Source: Ilumatobacteraceae bacterium
Lineage (GTDB): Bacteria; Actinomycetota; Acidimicrobiia; Acidimicrobiales; Ilumatobacteraceae
NCBI GenBank assembly: GCA_024643255.1
Contig: JAHENF010000011.1
Span: 5,084-69,083, forward strand
Direction of reading: 5' to 3'
DNA length: 64,000 bases
Below are positions 39,790-48,425 of this stretch, one piece after another. Position numbers and translations under genes: made by a program. The stretch's first letter is position 1; each line of letters begins with the position of its first letter. The notes beneath the pieces were generated by a model. It was given only the letters and a program-made list of their open reading frames with translations. It did no database searches and was not told where the DNA came from.

Positions 39790-39820
39790 AACGTCACGTT
39801 TGACCCGGCACCGTGTGACG
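39790..39820. repeat. 31-bp REP-like repeat, copy 3 (inverted)
   Basis: Reverse complement of the copies at 8710 and 37402, with the 31-bp core identical. It fills the gap between the convergent aldehyde dehydrogenase and MBL-hydrolase genes. With copy 2 it forms an inverted pair around the RAYT remnant and the aldehyde dehydrogenase. Confidence 0.88.
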
Positions 39821-39839
39821 GCGGGCTGATCGGACGGCG

Positions 39840-41156
39840 TCAGTAGTCGCCGGCGAGGTCGCGTTTGCCCTGCTCGCTGGCGATTGCGGCATGACGCAAC
39901 AGGTTGCGGGCCATCGACGACGTGTGCTGCTCGGAGTGTGCCCGGTAGGCGGCGGCGCGCACGGTCCAGACATCGGCGTTGTCCGGCGCCGCGAGCGCCG
40001 CGTGCTCCACGAGATGGCAGGCGAGGCGGGCATCGCCGTCGGCGAGCAGCTGTTGCGCCCGGGCGAGGACGTTGTCCACGCCTCCCGCCAGCTCGACCCA
40101 TTCGGTGGCCTGCTGGGCTCGTGGAGCCGGCAACAGATTGTCCGGCTCGCCGTCGTACCAGCCGCCATAGCGCCGCCAGACGTTGCGGATCAGGAACTGG
40201 GGATGGTCGTACACCGGCTGGAGGTACGGCTTGTCGAGCAGGTGCGCGGGGATCGCGACCTCGTGCAGGCAGGCGTCGAGGTTCTTGCCCTGGTTCATGA
40301 TCGCCAGGGTCTGCGACTCGACCGAGTCGAGCAGTTCCGCGGTGTCGGTCAGGGCCGCCACGATCCGGTCGGCGCCGAAGATCGGCAGGCCGTGCCCCGA
40401 CAGCATGGTTTCGGGTCGGAGTGCGGCCATCTCGCGAAGCGCCGTCGCCCAGTCCGAGAGGTAGCGCTGGACCTTCTGCGGGTTGCCGGCGTTCGGCACC
40501 GCCCAGATGAACAGGTCGCCAGGGTGCAACACCTTGCGCTCCGGCACGTAGGTCCACGTGGCGTCGTCGGTTTCGCCCCGAGCGTGGTGCAGTTCGAAGG
40601 TGAGGTCGCCGCGGGTGAACGTGAGCTGCTTGGCGTAGGTCACGTCGGGATCGCGGTACTCGCTGGGCCAGGAGAACTGGGGCACGTCGATCGCGAACTG
40701 GCGCCGATTGATGGCCGTGTTCCAGCCGCCCGTCTTCTCGTAGCGACGGAAGTGCGCCGGAACCTCCTCGTGCGCGTAGACGACCGGTCGCTCCCAGCCC
40801 TTGTCGGCCGCCTCGGCATCGAACAACGCGGTGCCGAGGACGTGGTCGATGTGGTGGTGCGAATAGATCGCGGCTGCGAGCGGCGCGTCGGGGCGCCACG
40901 CACGCACCACATCGTGCACGGTTCGGCGATCGAATGCGCCGCCCGTGTCGAGCATGACCAGGCCGTCGCCGGTGTCCACTGCGTTGACCGAGGCGATCGA
41001 CTTGAGTGTGAGCAGCCCGTCCTCGATCTCTTCGCTTGCCGTCGAGATCGTGCCGTCGTCGTGGTGGTGATGGATCGGCTGCACCGGGTGGTGGGTGTGG
41101 ACGAGTTCGCCACGTCCCTGCCAGTGCTCCTCGGCGAGTTCCCTGATCGTTGCCAT
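39840..41156 (-). CDS. MBL-fold alkyl sulfatase-like hydrolase
   Basis: This 438-residue metallo-beta-lactamase-fold protein has the zinc motif YSHHHIDHVLG (HxHxDH), LHHARGETDDATW, LHPGDLFIW and SGHGLPIFG as later ligands. The helical C-terminus (about 300-438, DKPYLQPVYDHP, ALAAPDNADVWTVRAAAYR) resembles the dimerisation domain of BDS1/SdsA1 alkyl sulfatases. The exact substrate is uncertain. TATGGT (41163-41168) lies 6 nt upstream of the ATG on the minus strand. Confidence 0.88.
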   Translation of the reverse strand: MATIRELAEEHWQGRGELVHTHHPVQPIHHHHDDGTISTASEEIEDGLLTLKSIASVNAVDTGDGLVMLDTGGAFDRRTVHDVVRAWRPDAPLAAAIYSHHHIDHVLGTALFDAEAADKGWERPVVYAHEEVPAHFRRYEKTGGWNTAINRRQFAIDVPQFSWPSEYRDPDVTYAKQLTFTRGDLTFELHHARGETDDATWTYVPERKVLHPGDLFIWAVPNAGNPQKVQRYLSDWATALREMAALRPETMLSGHGLPIFGADRIVAALTDTAELLDSVESQTLAIMNQGKNLDACLHEVAIPAHLLDKPYLQPVYDHPQFLIRNVWRRYGGWYDGEPDNLLPAPRAQQATEWVELAGGVDNVLARAQQLLADGDARLACHLVEHAALAAPDNADVWTVRAAAYRAHSEQHTSSMARNLLRHAAIASEQGKRDLAGDY

Positions 41157-41237
41157 GAACCGACCATAGTCACGGCGCTTCGAGCGCTCGTACGGGTCGG
41201 TTCGGCGGCGGCGGCGGGTACCCACCAGACTGCCCTC

Positions 41238-41888
41238 ATGAACGTGACCGAAGCTGTGCTCGCCCGCAAGTCGGTTCGGGCCTTCCTGCCCGATCCGGTC
41301 GACGACGAGACGATCGCCCGGTTGTTGACGACGGCGTCTCGGGCCCCGTCGGGTGGCAACGTCCAGCCGTGGAGGATCTACGTCGTCAACGGTGACTCGA
41401 TGGATCGTTTTCGTGCGTTTCTCGCCGATCGGCCGGTCGAGTCGCCTGCCTACGACATCTATCCGTCGCCACTCCACGAGCCGTACCGCTCCTCGCGCTT
41501 CAAGATCGGCGAGGACATGTACGCCACCCTCGGCATCGAACGTGAGGACAAGGCCGGCCGGCTCGGTCAGTTCGCGAAGAACCTCGACTTCTTCGGCGCG
41601 CCGGCGGCCATCTTCTGCTTCATCGACCGGATCATGGGTCCGCCGCAGTGGTCGGATCTCGGCATGTTCCTGCAGACGTTCATGTTGCTCGCTCAGGAGG
41701 CCGGCGTCGACACGTGTCCCCAGGAGGCCTGGGCCGTGTACGAGCAGGCCGTGTCGGAGTTCGTCTCAGCACCACCAGAGCTGCGCATCTTCTGCGGTGT
41801 CGCGATCGGACATGCCGACCCCGAAGCTCCGATCAACTCGCTGACCACCGACCGCGAACCCCTCGAGGTCTTCGCCACCTTCGTCTGA
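41238..41888 (+). CDS. Nitroreductase-family flavoprotein
   Basis: This 216-residue FMN enzyme has VTEAVLARKSVRAFLPDPVD at the N-terminus (FMN phosphate Arg/Ser), APSGGNVQPW, and MFLQTFMLLAQEAGVDTCPQEAW. The C-terminal FCGVAIGHADPEAPIN matches nitroreductases. It is divergent from the MBL gene. Electron donor and substrate are unknown. Confidence 0.9.
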   Translation: MNVTEAVLARKSVRAFLPDPVDDETIARLLTTASRAPSGGNVQPWRIYVVNGDSMDRFRAFLADRPVESPAYDIYPSPLHEPYRSSRFKIGEDMYATLGIEREDKAGRLGQFAKNLDFFGAPAAIFCFIDRIMGPPQWSDLGMFLQTFMLLAQEAGVDTCPQEAWAVYEQAVSEFVSAPPELRIFCGVAIGHADPEAPINSLTTDREPLEVFATFV

Positions 41889-41922
41889 CCGAACGGACCC
41901 AGTGAGGCGTCAGAATGTCGCG

Positions 41923-43470
41923 ATGAGTACTCCGTGGTGGCGTGACGCAGTCGTCTACCAGATCTATCCGCGGTCGTTCGCCGACTCGAACGGCGACGGC
42001 ATCGGCGATCTGGCGGGCATCACGAGCCGGCTCGACTACCTGGCCGACCTGGGCGTCGACGCACTCTGGCTCTCGCCGATCTTCACGTCGCCGATGCGTG
42101 ACTTCGGCTACGACGTGGCCGACTACTGCGCGATCGACCCCGTGTTCGGCAGCGACGCCGACTTCGACGACCTCGTCGCAGGCTGCCACGAGCGGGGCCT
42201 GCGGCTGTTGCTCGACTGGGTGCCGAACCACACGTCCGACCGACACCCGTGGTTCCTCGAATCGAGGTCGTCGCGCGACGACCCCAAGCGCGATTGGTAC
42301 GTGTGGAAGGACGCTCGCAGCGACGGATCGCCGCCGAACAACTGGAACGCGATGTTCAAGCAGGTTCCGGCGTGGACGCACGACGAGGCGACCGATCAGT
42401 CGTACCTCCACCTCTTCCTCGCCGAGCAGCCCGACCTCAACTGGGCGAACCCGGCCGTCGAGGAGGCGATGCACGCCACGCTGCGCTACTGGCTCGATCG
42501 CGGGGTCGACGGGTTCCGTGCCGACGTCGTGAACCTGATCGGCAAGGGCACCGACGTCGACGACCTCCCCGATCCGTTCTGGCGATTCCCGCTGCTGGCG
42601 ACCGACCGCCCGTTCGGCCACGAGCTCCTGCGGCGCATCCGAGCACTGCTCGACAGCTACGACCACGAGCCGATGATGGTCGGCGAGGTCTATCTGCTCC
42701 GCGATGGCGAGAGCGCGTCGTACCTCGGCGACCTGGACCGGCCCGAGTTGCACCTGTCGTTCGACTTCCGGCCATTGCACTCCGCGTGGGAGATCGAGCC
42801 GATGCATGCCGCGCTGTCGAAGATGGAGTCCGACTTCGCCGAGCCTCGATGGCCGACGTTCGTGCTCTCGAACCACGATCGGCCCCGCCACCGCACGCGC
42901 TACGGCACCGATGCTCGCGCTCGCGCGGCCGCCGCGCTCGCGTTGACCGCTCGGGGCACGCCGTTCCTGTACGCCGGAGAGGAACTCGGCCTGGAGGATG
43001 CCGTCGTGCCCGACGAGCGCATCGTCGATCCCGATGGACGCGACGGCTGTCGCGCGCCGATCCCCTGGACCGCCGCCGGCGACGACGAGACCGGACACGG
43101 CTGGCCGAGTCGGCCCTGGTTGCCGTTCCCGGCGAACGCTGCGACCCATGGTGCCGACGTCCAGCTCGACGACCCGGCCTCGATGCACACGCTGTACCGG
43201 GCATTGCTCGCGCTGCGCCGTGACCACGCCGTCCTTCGACGCGGCAGCATCGAGTTCACCGACCCGGCCGGCGCGCTCTTGCGTTTCGATCGTCGTCTCG
43301 ACGAGGAAGCCGTCGTCGTGCTCGCCAACTTCTCCGACGAACCGATCCCGTGGCCGACGGATCTGCGAGCTGCGGACATGCTGCTCTCGACGATCCCCGG
43401 CGAACGGACGGTGGGCGCGGCACTCCAGCCGAGCGAAGCCGTCGTGCTGCGTCAGATGCGTTCGAAGTAG
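41923..43470 (+). CDS. GH13 alpha-glucosidase
   Basis: This 515-residue alpha-amylase-family enzyme has YQIYPRSFADSNGDGIGDL, LLDWVPNHTS, the nucleophile in GVDGFRADVVNLI, acid/base Glu in MVGEVYLL, and the stabiliser in LSNHDRPRHRTRYG. The layout is that of oligo-1,6- or alpha-glucosidases (GH13 subfamilies 17, 23 and 30) and it is intracellular with no signal peptide. A CAGAAT hexamer lies 6 nt upstream of the ATG. Confidence 0.92.
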   Translation: MSTPWWRDAVVYQIYPRSFADSNGDGIGDLAGITSRLDYLADLGVDALWLSPIFTSPMRDFGYDVADYCAIDPVFGSDADFDDLVAGCHERGLRLLLDWVPNHTSDRHPWFLESRSSRDDPKRDWYVWKDARSDGSPPNNWNAMFKQVPAWTHDEATDQSYLHLFLAEQPDLNWANPAVEEAMHATLRYWLDRGVDGFRADVVNLIGKGTDVDDLPDPFWRFPLLATDRPFGHELLRRIRALLDSYDHEPMMVGEVYLLRDGESASYLGDLDRPELHLSFDFRPLHSAWEIEPMHAALSKMESDFAEPRWPTFVLSNHDRPRHRTRYGTDARARAAAALALTARGTPFLYAGEELGLEDAVVPDERIVDPDGRDGCRAPIPWTAAGDDETGHGWPSRPWLPFPANAATHGADVQLDDPASMHTLYRALLALRRDHAVLRRGSIEFTDPAGALLRFDRRLDEEAVVVLANFSDEPIPWPTDLRAADMLLSTIPGERTVGAALQPSEAVVLRQMRSK

Positions 43471-44801
43471 CGGCGACGTTCCCAGTCGGTGACCGAGCCC
43501 TGGAACGCGGCCACCTCGACACGGAAGAACTTCGTGAAGTGGTCGGTCACCGCGTCGCCGAGTGTCTCGCGCACCAACGAGCTGTCGGCGAACCGCTCCG
43601 TCGCGTGTTCCAACGTCCGCGGCACCCGCGGGAGGTCAGCGGCGGCATAGACGTCGCCGTCGAACCTCGCCGGCGGTTCGATCCGGTGCTCGATTCCACG
43701 CAACCCGCTCGCGAGCGCGGCCGTGTATGCGAGATACGGATTGCAGTCGGCGCCGGGGATCCGACACTCGATCCGCAGGCTCGGCCCGTCGCCGACCACG
43801 CGGAAACCGGCGGTGCGATTGTCCTGTGACCAGGCGATGCGAGTCGGCGCCCATGATCCGTCGACGTATCGCTTGTACGAGTTGATGGTGGGGGCGTAGA
43901 ACGCCATGAAGTCCGCCGCGCCCGCCATCCATCCACCGAGGAACCAGCGGAACATGTCGCTGCGTTCACCGCCGACGTCGAACACGTTGGCATCGCCCTG
44001 GGCGTCCCACAGGCTGAGGTGGAGATGGCTGCTGCTGCCTGCCTCGTCGGTCGTCGGTTTGGCCATGAACGTGACGCTCAGGCCCTGGGCCTCGGCCAGT
44101 TCCTTCATGGCGTGCTTCATCACGGTGTGTCGGTCGGCCATCGTCAGGACGTCGGCGTAACGGATGTTGAGCTCGTGCTGGCCGCGACCCCATTCGCCCT
44201 TGGAACTCTCGACGGGGATCTCGGAGCCGACGAGCGCGCGCCGCGCGGCGCCGACGTATCCCTCCACTCGGGCTCCCTGGAGCAGGTGGTAGTCCTCGAT
44301 GTACCAGCCGGCGGGCTCCAGCGCTGCGTAGTCCCTGCGGCTGGCCTCGCGGTAGGTCTCCTCGAACAGGAAGAACTCGAGTTCCGATGCGGCCTTGACC
44401 GAGAAGCCGAGCGCGTCGGCGCGTTCGAGCTGCACCTCCAGCATCGAGCGCGGCGCGACGGCGACGGGTTCGTGGGTGTGCACGTCGACGACATCGCACA
44501 GCACGATCGCCGACGAGTCGGTCCAGCCGGCGCGGGCGAGCGTCGTCAGGTCGGCCACGAGATGGAAGTCGCCGTATCCGAGTTCCCAGCTCGCGTAGTC
44601 GTAGCCCGGAACGGGCTCCATCTCCATGTCGACGGTCAGCAGGTAGTCGCAGGCGTGGGTGCCGGTGTCGAGTGTCTCGTCGAGGAAGAACCGGGCGTCG
44701 AGGCGCTTGCCCAGCAGCCGTCCGTAGTTGTCGGTGAAGGCGACCAGCACGGTGTCGATCTCGCCGGCGGTGACCAGGATGTCGAGGTCGTCGGGTGTCA
44801 C
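43452..44801 (-). CDS. Glutamine synthetase-family gamma-glutamyl ligase
   Basis: This 449-residue protein has the GS beta-grasp N-terminus and catalytic barrel: AASELEFFLFEETY (Glu ligands), ESSKGEWGRGQHELNIRYADVLTMADRH, FMAKPTTDEAGSSSHLHLSLW, and RIECRIPGADCNPYLAYTA. The absence of the adenylylation Tyr loop and the overall pattern fit GlnA3/PuuA-like gamma-glutamyl-amine ligases rather than housekeeping GlnA. GTG 44801 is 9 nt after TACTGT (44811-44816). It converges with the GH13 gene by 19 bp. Confidence 0.88.
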   Translation of the reverse strand: MTPDDLDILVTAGEIDTVLVAFTDNYGRLLGKRLDARFFLDETLDTGTHACDYLLTVDMEMEPVPGYDYASWELGYGDFHLVADLTTLARAGWTDSSAIVLCDVVDVHTHEPVAVAPRSMLEVQLERADALGFSVKAASELEFFLFEETYREASRRDYAALEPAGWYIEDYHLLQGARVEGYVGAARRALVGSEIPVESSKGEWGRGQHELNIRYADVLTMADRHTVMKHAMKELAEAQGLSVTFMAKPTTDEAGSSSHLHLSLWDAQGDANVFDVGGERSDMFRWFLGGWMAGAADFMAFYAPTINSYKRYVDGSWAPTRIAWSQDNRTAGFRVVGDGPSLRIECRIPGADCNPYLAYTAALASGLRGIEHRIEPPARFDGDVYAAADLPRVPRTLEHATERFADSSLVRETLGDAVTDHFTKFFRVEVAAFQGSVTDWERRRYFERI

Positions 44802-44870
44802 GGTGTCTCGACAGTAGTCGTCGCCGGGAACCGCTCCGCTCTGGCATGCTCGGACCGTGAGGAGCGCATC

Positions 44871-45767
44871 ATGACCATCTCGTTCGTCCGCACGCCCGAC
44901 CACCGTTTCGGTGACATCGCCGACTTTCCCTACGAGCCGAAGTACGTGGACGTCGAAGGTCTGCGCATGGCCTCCGTCGAGGAGGGAACCGGCGAGGCCG
45001 GCACGTTCCTGCTGCTGCACGGCGAGCCGACGTGGAGCTATCTGTACCGACGCATGATCCCACCACTGGTCGAGGCCGGTTATCGGATCGTGGCGCCTGA
45101 TCTGATCGGATTCGGTCGATCCGACAAGCCGACCGAGCGAAGCGACTACACCTACGAGAACCATGTGCGTTGGTTGACCACGTTCGTCGGTGGACTCGAC
45201 CGGCCGGTCGACGGGTTCTCGGTCTTCGTCCAGGACTGGGGCGGGTTGCTCGGTCTGCGCATGATCGCCGAGCATCCCGACTGGTTCGACCGCGTGGTGA
45301 TCGGTAACACGGCGCTGCCCGCCGGCGAGCCGATGGGCGACGGCTTCATGATGTGGCAGCAGGTCTCGCAGGCGATGGATCCCATGGACTGTGGAGCATT
45401 GCTCCAGCGGGCGTGCCTGGCTCGTGAACTCAACGACCTCGAGGCCGACGCCTACCGAGCGCCGTTCCCCGACGAGTCGTTCATGGCCGGTGCTCGTCAG
45501 TTCCCGTTGCTCGTTCCCACCGGGCCCGACGACCCGGCCGTTCCCGCGAATCAGGCGGCCTGGCGGGTCTGGGAGCAGTGGACGAAGCCCGTGTTGACGT
45601 TGTGGACACCCGGCGACATGGTGCTCGGCCACTTCCAGAGCACGTTCGTCGAGCGCATCCCGGGTGCCGCCGGCCAACCCCACCAGACGTTCGAACCCGG
45701 CGGCCACTTCCTCCAGGATGACCGCGGTGAAGATGTCGTCGCCGCCCTGCTCGCCTGGATGTCCTAG
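44871..45767 (+). CDS. Haloalkane dehalogenase
   Basis: This 298-residue alpha/beta-hydrolase has HGEPTWSYLYR (about 50-60), the nucleophile Asp122 with the halide-binding Trp123 in VQDWGGLLG, GDMVLG (acid) and GGHFLQDD (His). HGEPTW and QDWGG are the classic haloalkane dehalogenase motifs; the layout is nearer HLD-I (DhlA) than LinB. Relatives with other hydrolase activities exist, so dehalogenation is not proven. A strong GAGGAG ribosome-binding site precedes ATG 44871. Confidence 0.88.
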   Translation: MTISFVRTPDHRFGDIADFPYEPKYVDVEGLRMASVEEGTGEAGTFLLLHGEPTWSYLYRRMIPPLVEAGYRIVAPDLIGFGRSDKPTERSDYTYENHVRWLTTFVGGLDRPVDGFSVFVQDWGGLLGLRMIAEHPDWFDRVVIGNTALPAGEPMGDGFMMWQQVSQAMDPMDCGALLQRACLARELNDLEADAYRAPFPDESFMAGARQFPLLVPTGPDDPAVPANQAAWRVWEQWTKPVLTLWTPGDMVLGHFQSTFVERIPGAAGQPHQTFEPGGHFLQDDRGEDVVAALLAWMS

Positions 45768-45768
45768 C

Positions 45769-45799
45769 GTCGCGTCTGGGGTCAGACCCCAATCGCGAT
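45769..45799. repeat. GGGGTC palindrome, copy C, between convergent genes
   Basis: TCGCG and TGGGGTC on the left pair with GACCCCA and CGCGA on the right around one A, with a 2-bp mismatch in the middle. It shares the core and the outer TCGCG/CGCGA with copy B (10262-10290). It lies between the dehalogenase and peptidase gene ends. Confidence 0.78.
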
Positions 45800-45812
45800 C
45801 AGCGCGCGAAGG

Positions 45813-46721
45813 TCAGCCTTCGGCGGCGATCGTGAGGATGGCGTCCGCGTGGGTGGCGGCCTCCTCGGGCGACAGCGTGACGCCGAGTTCGACGATGAAT
45901 GCGACGCCGTCGGCCGGCCGGAACTCGTTGCGCGCCCAGGTTGCCGCGATGCCGGTGTAGGTGCCGCCGGTGATCTGGCCCATCGGGAGGCCGGTGAGCT
46001 CGGCGTATCGGGCCCGGATGCGCCCGTCGCGGCCCTGGGCCGGGTTCACCACGAACAGATCCTGGTGGTACCAGGTCGTGATGTCCGGCTGCAGCTGCTG
46101 CATGAAGTTGACCATCGCCTGGGTCTCGGGCTCGCTGGCCGGTCCGGACCCGGCGTACTGGCCATCTCCCGGTTGGCCGATCGGGCCCCACTTGTACGGG
46201 AAGTTCCGGTTCAGGTCGACGCCATTGCCGTTCTGGCGCACTTGGTTCGCGACGCCGTCGGGGTTCATCGATTCGACGAGCCACAACTCCACGCCCTCGG
46301 GAACCGGTCGACGTCGTAGTTCGTCGACGATGGCGATCCCGGCGTCCTCGTCGCCGTGGATGACACCGATGACGAGCACCCGGCGGCCTCCGGGCGTGCC
46401 GTACCGTTCGGCGAAGATCGGGCGCCCTTCGACCGAGAAGCCGAGGCCGACGATGTCCTGGGTGAGATCGAGCGGTCCCGGCGGTGGGGGGATGGTCGTC
46501 GTCGTCGACGTGGTTGTGGTGGTGGACGTCGTCGTGCTCGTGGTGGTGGAGGTCGTCGTGCTCGTGGAACTCGTCGTCGAATCGACGGCGGTCGTGGAGC
46601 TCTCGGCCGGCGTGCCGGCATCGACCGCCGGCGTCGAGTCGGCGGCGCACGAGGCCACGGCCAGCGACATCAGTCCGATCACGAGCACCGATGCGTACCG
46701 CACGTGGCGACGGTAGCTCAC
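45813..46721 (-). CDS. M14-family zinc carboxypeptidase lipoprotein
   Basis: The protein has 302 residues with a signal peptide and lipobox LAVASC (Cys25). A long Ser/Thr-rich linker (about 30-72) leads to an M14 domain: VLVIGVIHGDEDAG (His and Glu ligands), ELWLVESMNPDGV, NGNGVDLNRNFPYKWG (Asn-Arg substrate site), TTWYHQDLFVVN (third His) and the catalytic Glu in FIVELGV. It probably trims peptides or cell-wall muropeptides outside the membrane. Confidence 0.88.
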   Translation of the reverse strand: MSYRRHVRYASVLVIGLMSLAVASCAADSTPAVDAGTPAESSTTAVDSTTSSTSTTTSTTTSTTTSTTTTTSTTTTIPPPPGPLDLTQDIVGLGFSVEGRPIFAERYGTPGGRRVLVIGVIHGDEDAGIAIVDELRRRPVPEGVELWLVESMNPDGVANQVRQNGNGVDLNRNFPYKWGPIGQPGDGQYAGSGPASEPETQAMVNFMQQLQPDITTWYHQDLFVVNPAQGRDGRIRARYAELTGLPMGQITGGTYTGIAATWARNEFRPADGVAFIVELGVTLSPEEAATHADAILTIAAEG

Positions 46722-46810
46722 GGTTTCGGAGCCGAACGCTCACAGGCTCGCCTGTCGCGGATGATGGCGTGTCGCTCACGCAATCCCTCGCGGGCCGGAA
46801 TACTGGAGTG

Positions 46811-47206
46811 ATGAATGTTCGGCGAATGGCGACCGGCCGCGTGGGTCGATGGACGACCGGCGCATTGCTGTGCACAACGCTCGCGATGGCCGCGACCGCC
46901 TGCGGCGTCGACGCCAACGACGATGCGATCGGTGGTCGGGGCGCAGCGATCTACGGCGCGAACTGTGCGTCGTGTCACGGCGCGGCGTTGGAGGGCACCG
47001 ATCGAGGCCCATCGCTGTTGGACTCGGAGTACAGGTCCAACCGGCTCAGCGACGCCGACATCGTGAGTGCCGTGCGCAATGGTGTCCCCCAGACCCGGTG
47101 GGAATTCGGCCCGATGCCCGCACAGGGAGGTCTCGGCGACGGGCAGCTCGCCGAGATCATCACGTACATCCGCGCCGCTCAGGGTTCGACGACGATCGCT
47201 CCCTGA
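46811..47206 (+). CDS. Membrane-anchored cytochrome c
   Basis: The protein has 131 residues with a signal peptide and lipobox-like AATAC. A class I cytochrome c fold follows with GANCASCHG (heme c) and GPMPAQGG (Met ligand). It ends with LAEIITYIRAAQG, typical of c-type cytochromes. Probable periplasm-side electron carrier; no oxidase lies nearby. AATACT is 6 nt upstream of the ATG. Confidence 0.88.
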   Translation: MNVRRMATGRVGRWTTGALLCTTLAMAATACGVDANDDAIGGRGAAIYGANCASCHGAALEGTDRGPSLLDSEYRSNRLSDADIVSAVRNGVPQTRWEFGPMPAQGGLGDGQLAEIITYIRAAQGSTTIAP

Positions 47207-47225
47207 TCGCCGCCGTCGCGGAGCG

Positions 47226-47585
47226 TCAGCCGACCGCGTGGGCCTGGAGGTCGGCGAGGTCGATGTATTCGAGCGTCGACATGTGTGTCGACTCGAGGAC
47301 GACGCCGCAGGCCCGGCCGACGTCGAGCGCCTCTTTCCAGCGGTCGGCGCACACGCACCATTGGTCCCCCGGCTTCAGCCCGGCGAATCCATGTTGCGGC
47401 ATCGGGGTGCTCAGGTCGTTGCCCTGCTCGCGTGAGAAGGCCAGGAAGTCGGCGGTCACGCGACAACACACGGTATGCATCCCCGGATCGTCGCCGCGGT
47501 TCTCGCAGCACCCGGTGCGGTAGTAGCCGGTCATCGGGTCGTACGAGCACGGCTGGAGATCGGTTCCCAGAACGTTCAACTGCAT
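47226..47585 (-). CDS. DUF2237 family protein
   Basis: This 119-residue protein has the conserved start NVLGTDLQPCSYDPMTGYYR, then GCCENRGDDPGMHTVCCRVT, then GNDLSTPMPQHGF and KPGDQWCVCADRWKEAL, which together define DUF2237. Seven Cys suggest a metal site or disulfides. Function is unknown. Confidence 0.9.
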   Translation of the reverse strand: MQLNVLGTDLQPCSYDPMTGYYRTGCCENRGDDPGMHTVCCRVTADFLAFSREQGNDLSTPMPQHGFAGLKPGDQWCVCADRWKEALDVGRACGVVLESTHMSTLEYIDLADLQAHAVG

Positions 47586-47600
47586 GGTGAGGCTCCCGAC

Positions 47601-48308
47601 TCAGACGTTGACCCCGACCAGCTCGCCGATGCTGTAGGTGACGGCGCACGCCACCAACACGATCGCGATCTGGCGGAAGACCGACTTGGGCATGGACCGC
47701 TCGGCGAAACGGGCGATCGCTGCGCCGACGAACCCGGCGGCGACGACACCGATGGCGACCGAGACCGCGGCGGGTGCGAAACCGGTTGCACCCGTGAACC
47801 ACGGAATCACCGGCAGCAGTGCGCCGAACATGAAACACACGAACGAGATGGCCGCTGCCTGGAATGGCGACGGAAGGTCGTGCGGGTCGATGCCCATCTC
47901 CTCGCGGGTGTGCACCCGTAACGCGACCTCGGGCGAGAGCATCACGTCTTCGGCGGCGGCGCGTGCGGTGTCGGGTGCGATCCCGTGCGACTCGTACATC
48001 GACGCCAGCTCCGCGGTCTCGGCGGCCGCGTTGCCGGCGAGTTCACGCCGTTCGACGGCCACCTCGCGCTCGACCAGTTCGTTCTGCGCCGAGATACTGA
48101 TCCACTCGCCGGCCGCCATCGAGATGCCGCCGGCGATCGCCCCGGCAAGACCGGCGAGACGAACGATCGATGCGTCGGCGCCCGAGCCGGCGAATCCGAG
48201 GATGAGCGACACGTTCGACACGAGCCCGTCGTTGATCCCGAAGACCGCTGCTCGTGCCAATCCGCCCGCCACTTGGCGATGGCCCCCGTGCAGCTCCTCG
48301 CGTGTCAT
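47601..48308 (-). CDS. VIT/CCC1-family iron or manganese transporter
   Basis: This 235-residue protein has FGINDGLVSNVSLILGFAG, GLAGAIAGGISMAAGEWISI, a cytosolic segment with acidic residues (ERREL, EMGIDPHDLPS) and five membrane spans in total, matching VIT1/CCC1 transporters. It may export or store Fe(II) or Mn(II). TAACGT (48317-48322) lies 8 nt before ATG 48308, and GAGGAG overlaps the gap, so both leaderless and Shine-Dalgarno initiation are possible. Confidence 0.9.
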   Translation of the reverse strand: MTREELHGGHRQVAGGLARAAVFGINDGLVSNVSLILGFAGSGADASIVRLAGLAGAIAGGISMAAGEWISISAQNELVEREVAVERRELAGNAAAETAELASMYESHGIAPDTARAAAEDVMLSPEVALRVHTREEMGIDPHDLPSPFQAAAISFVCFMFGALLPVIPWFTGATGFAPAAVSVAIGVVAAGFVGAAIARFAERSMPKSVFRQIAIVLVACAVTYSIGELVGVNV

Positions 48309-48425
48309 CTCCTCGCACGTTAGCGCTGCAGTCGCGGACGGCGACCAGCCGTTCCTCACGCTCTGGCGAACGTGCAGCTACGTTGGTGTGCGCAACGGTG
48401 ACTCCGACTCGAGTCTGGAAACCTC

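Noticed and set aside
45799-46917. Minus-strand ORF of 372 codons overlapping the M14 peptidase
   Set aside because: A different frame of the same strand, His/Arg-rich without motifs; the 302-residue frame has signal peptide, lipobox and complete zinc-peptidase motifs.
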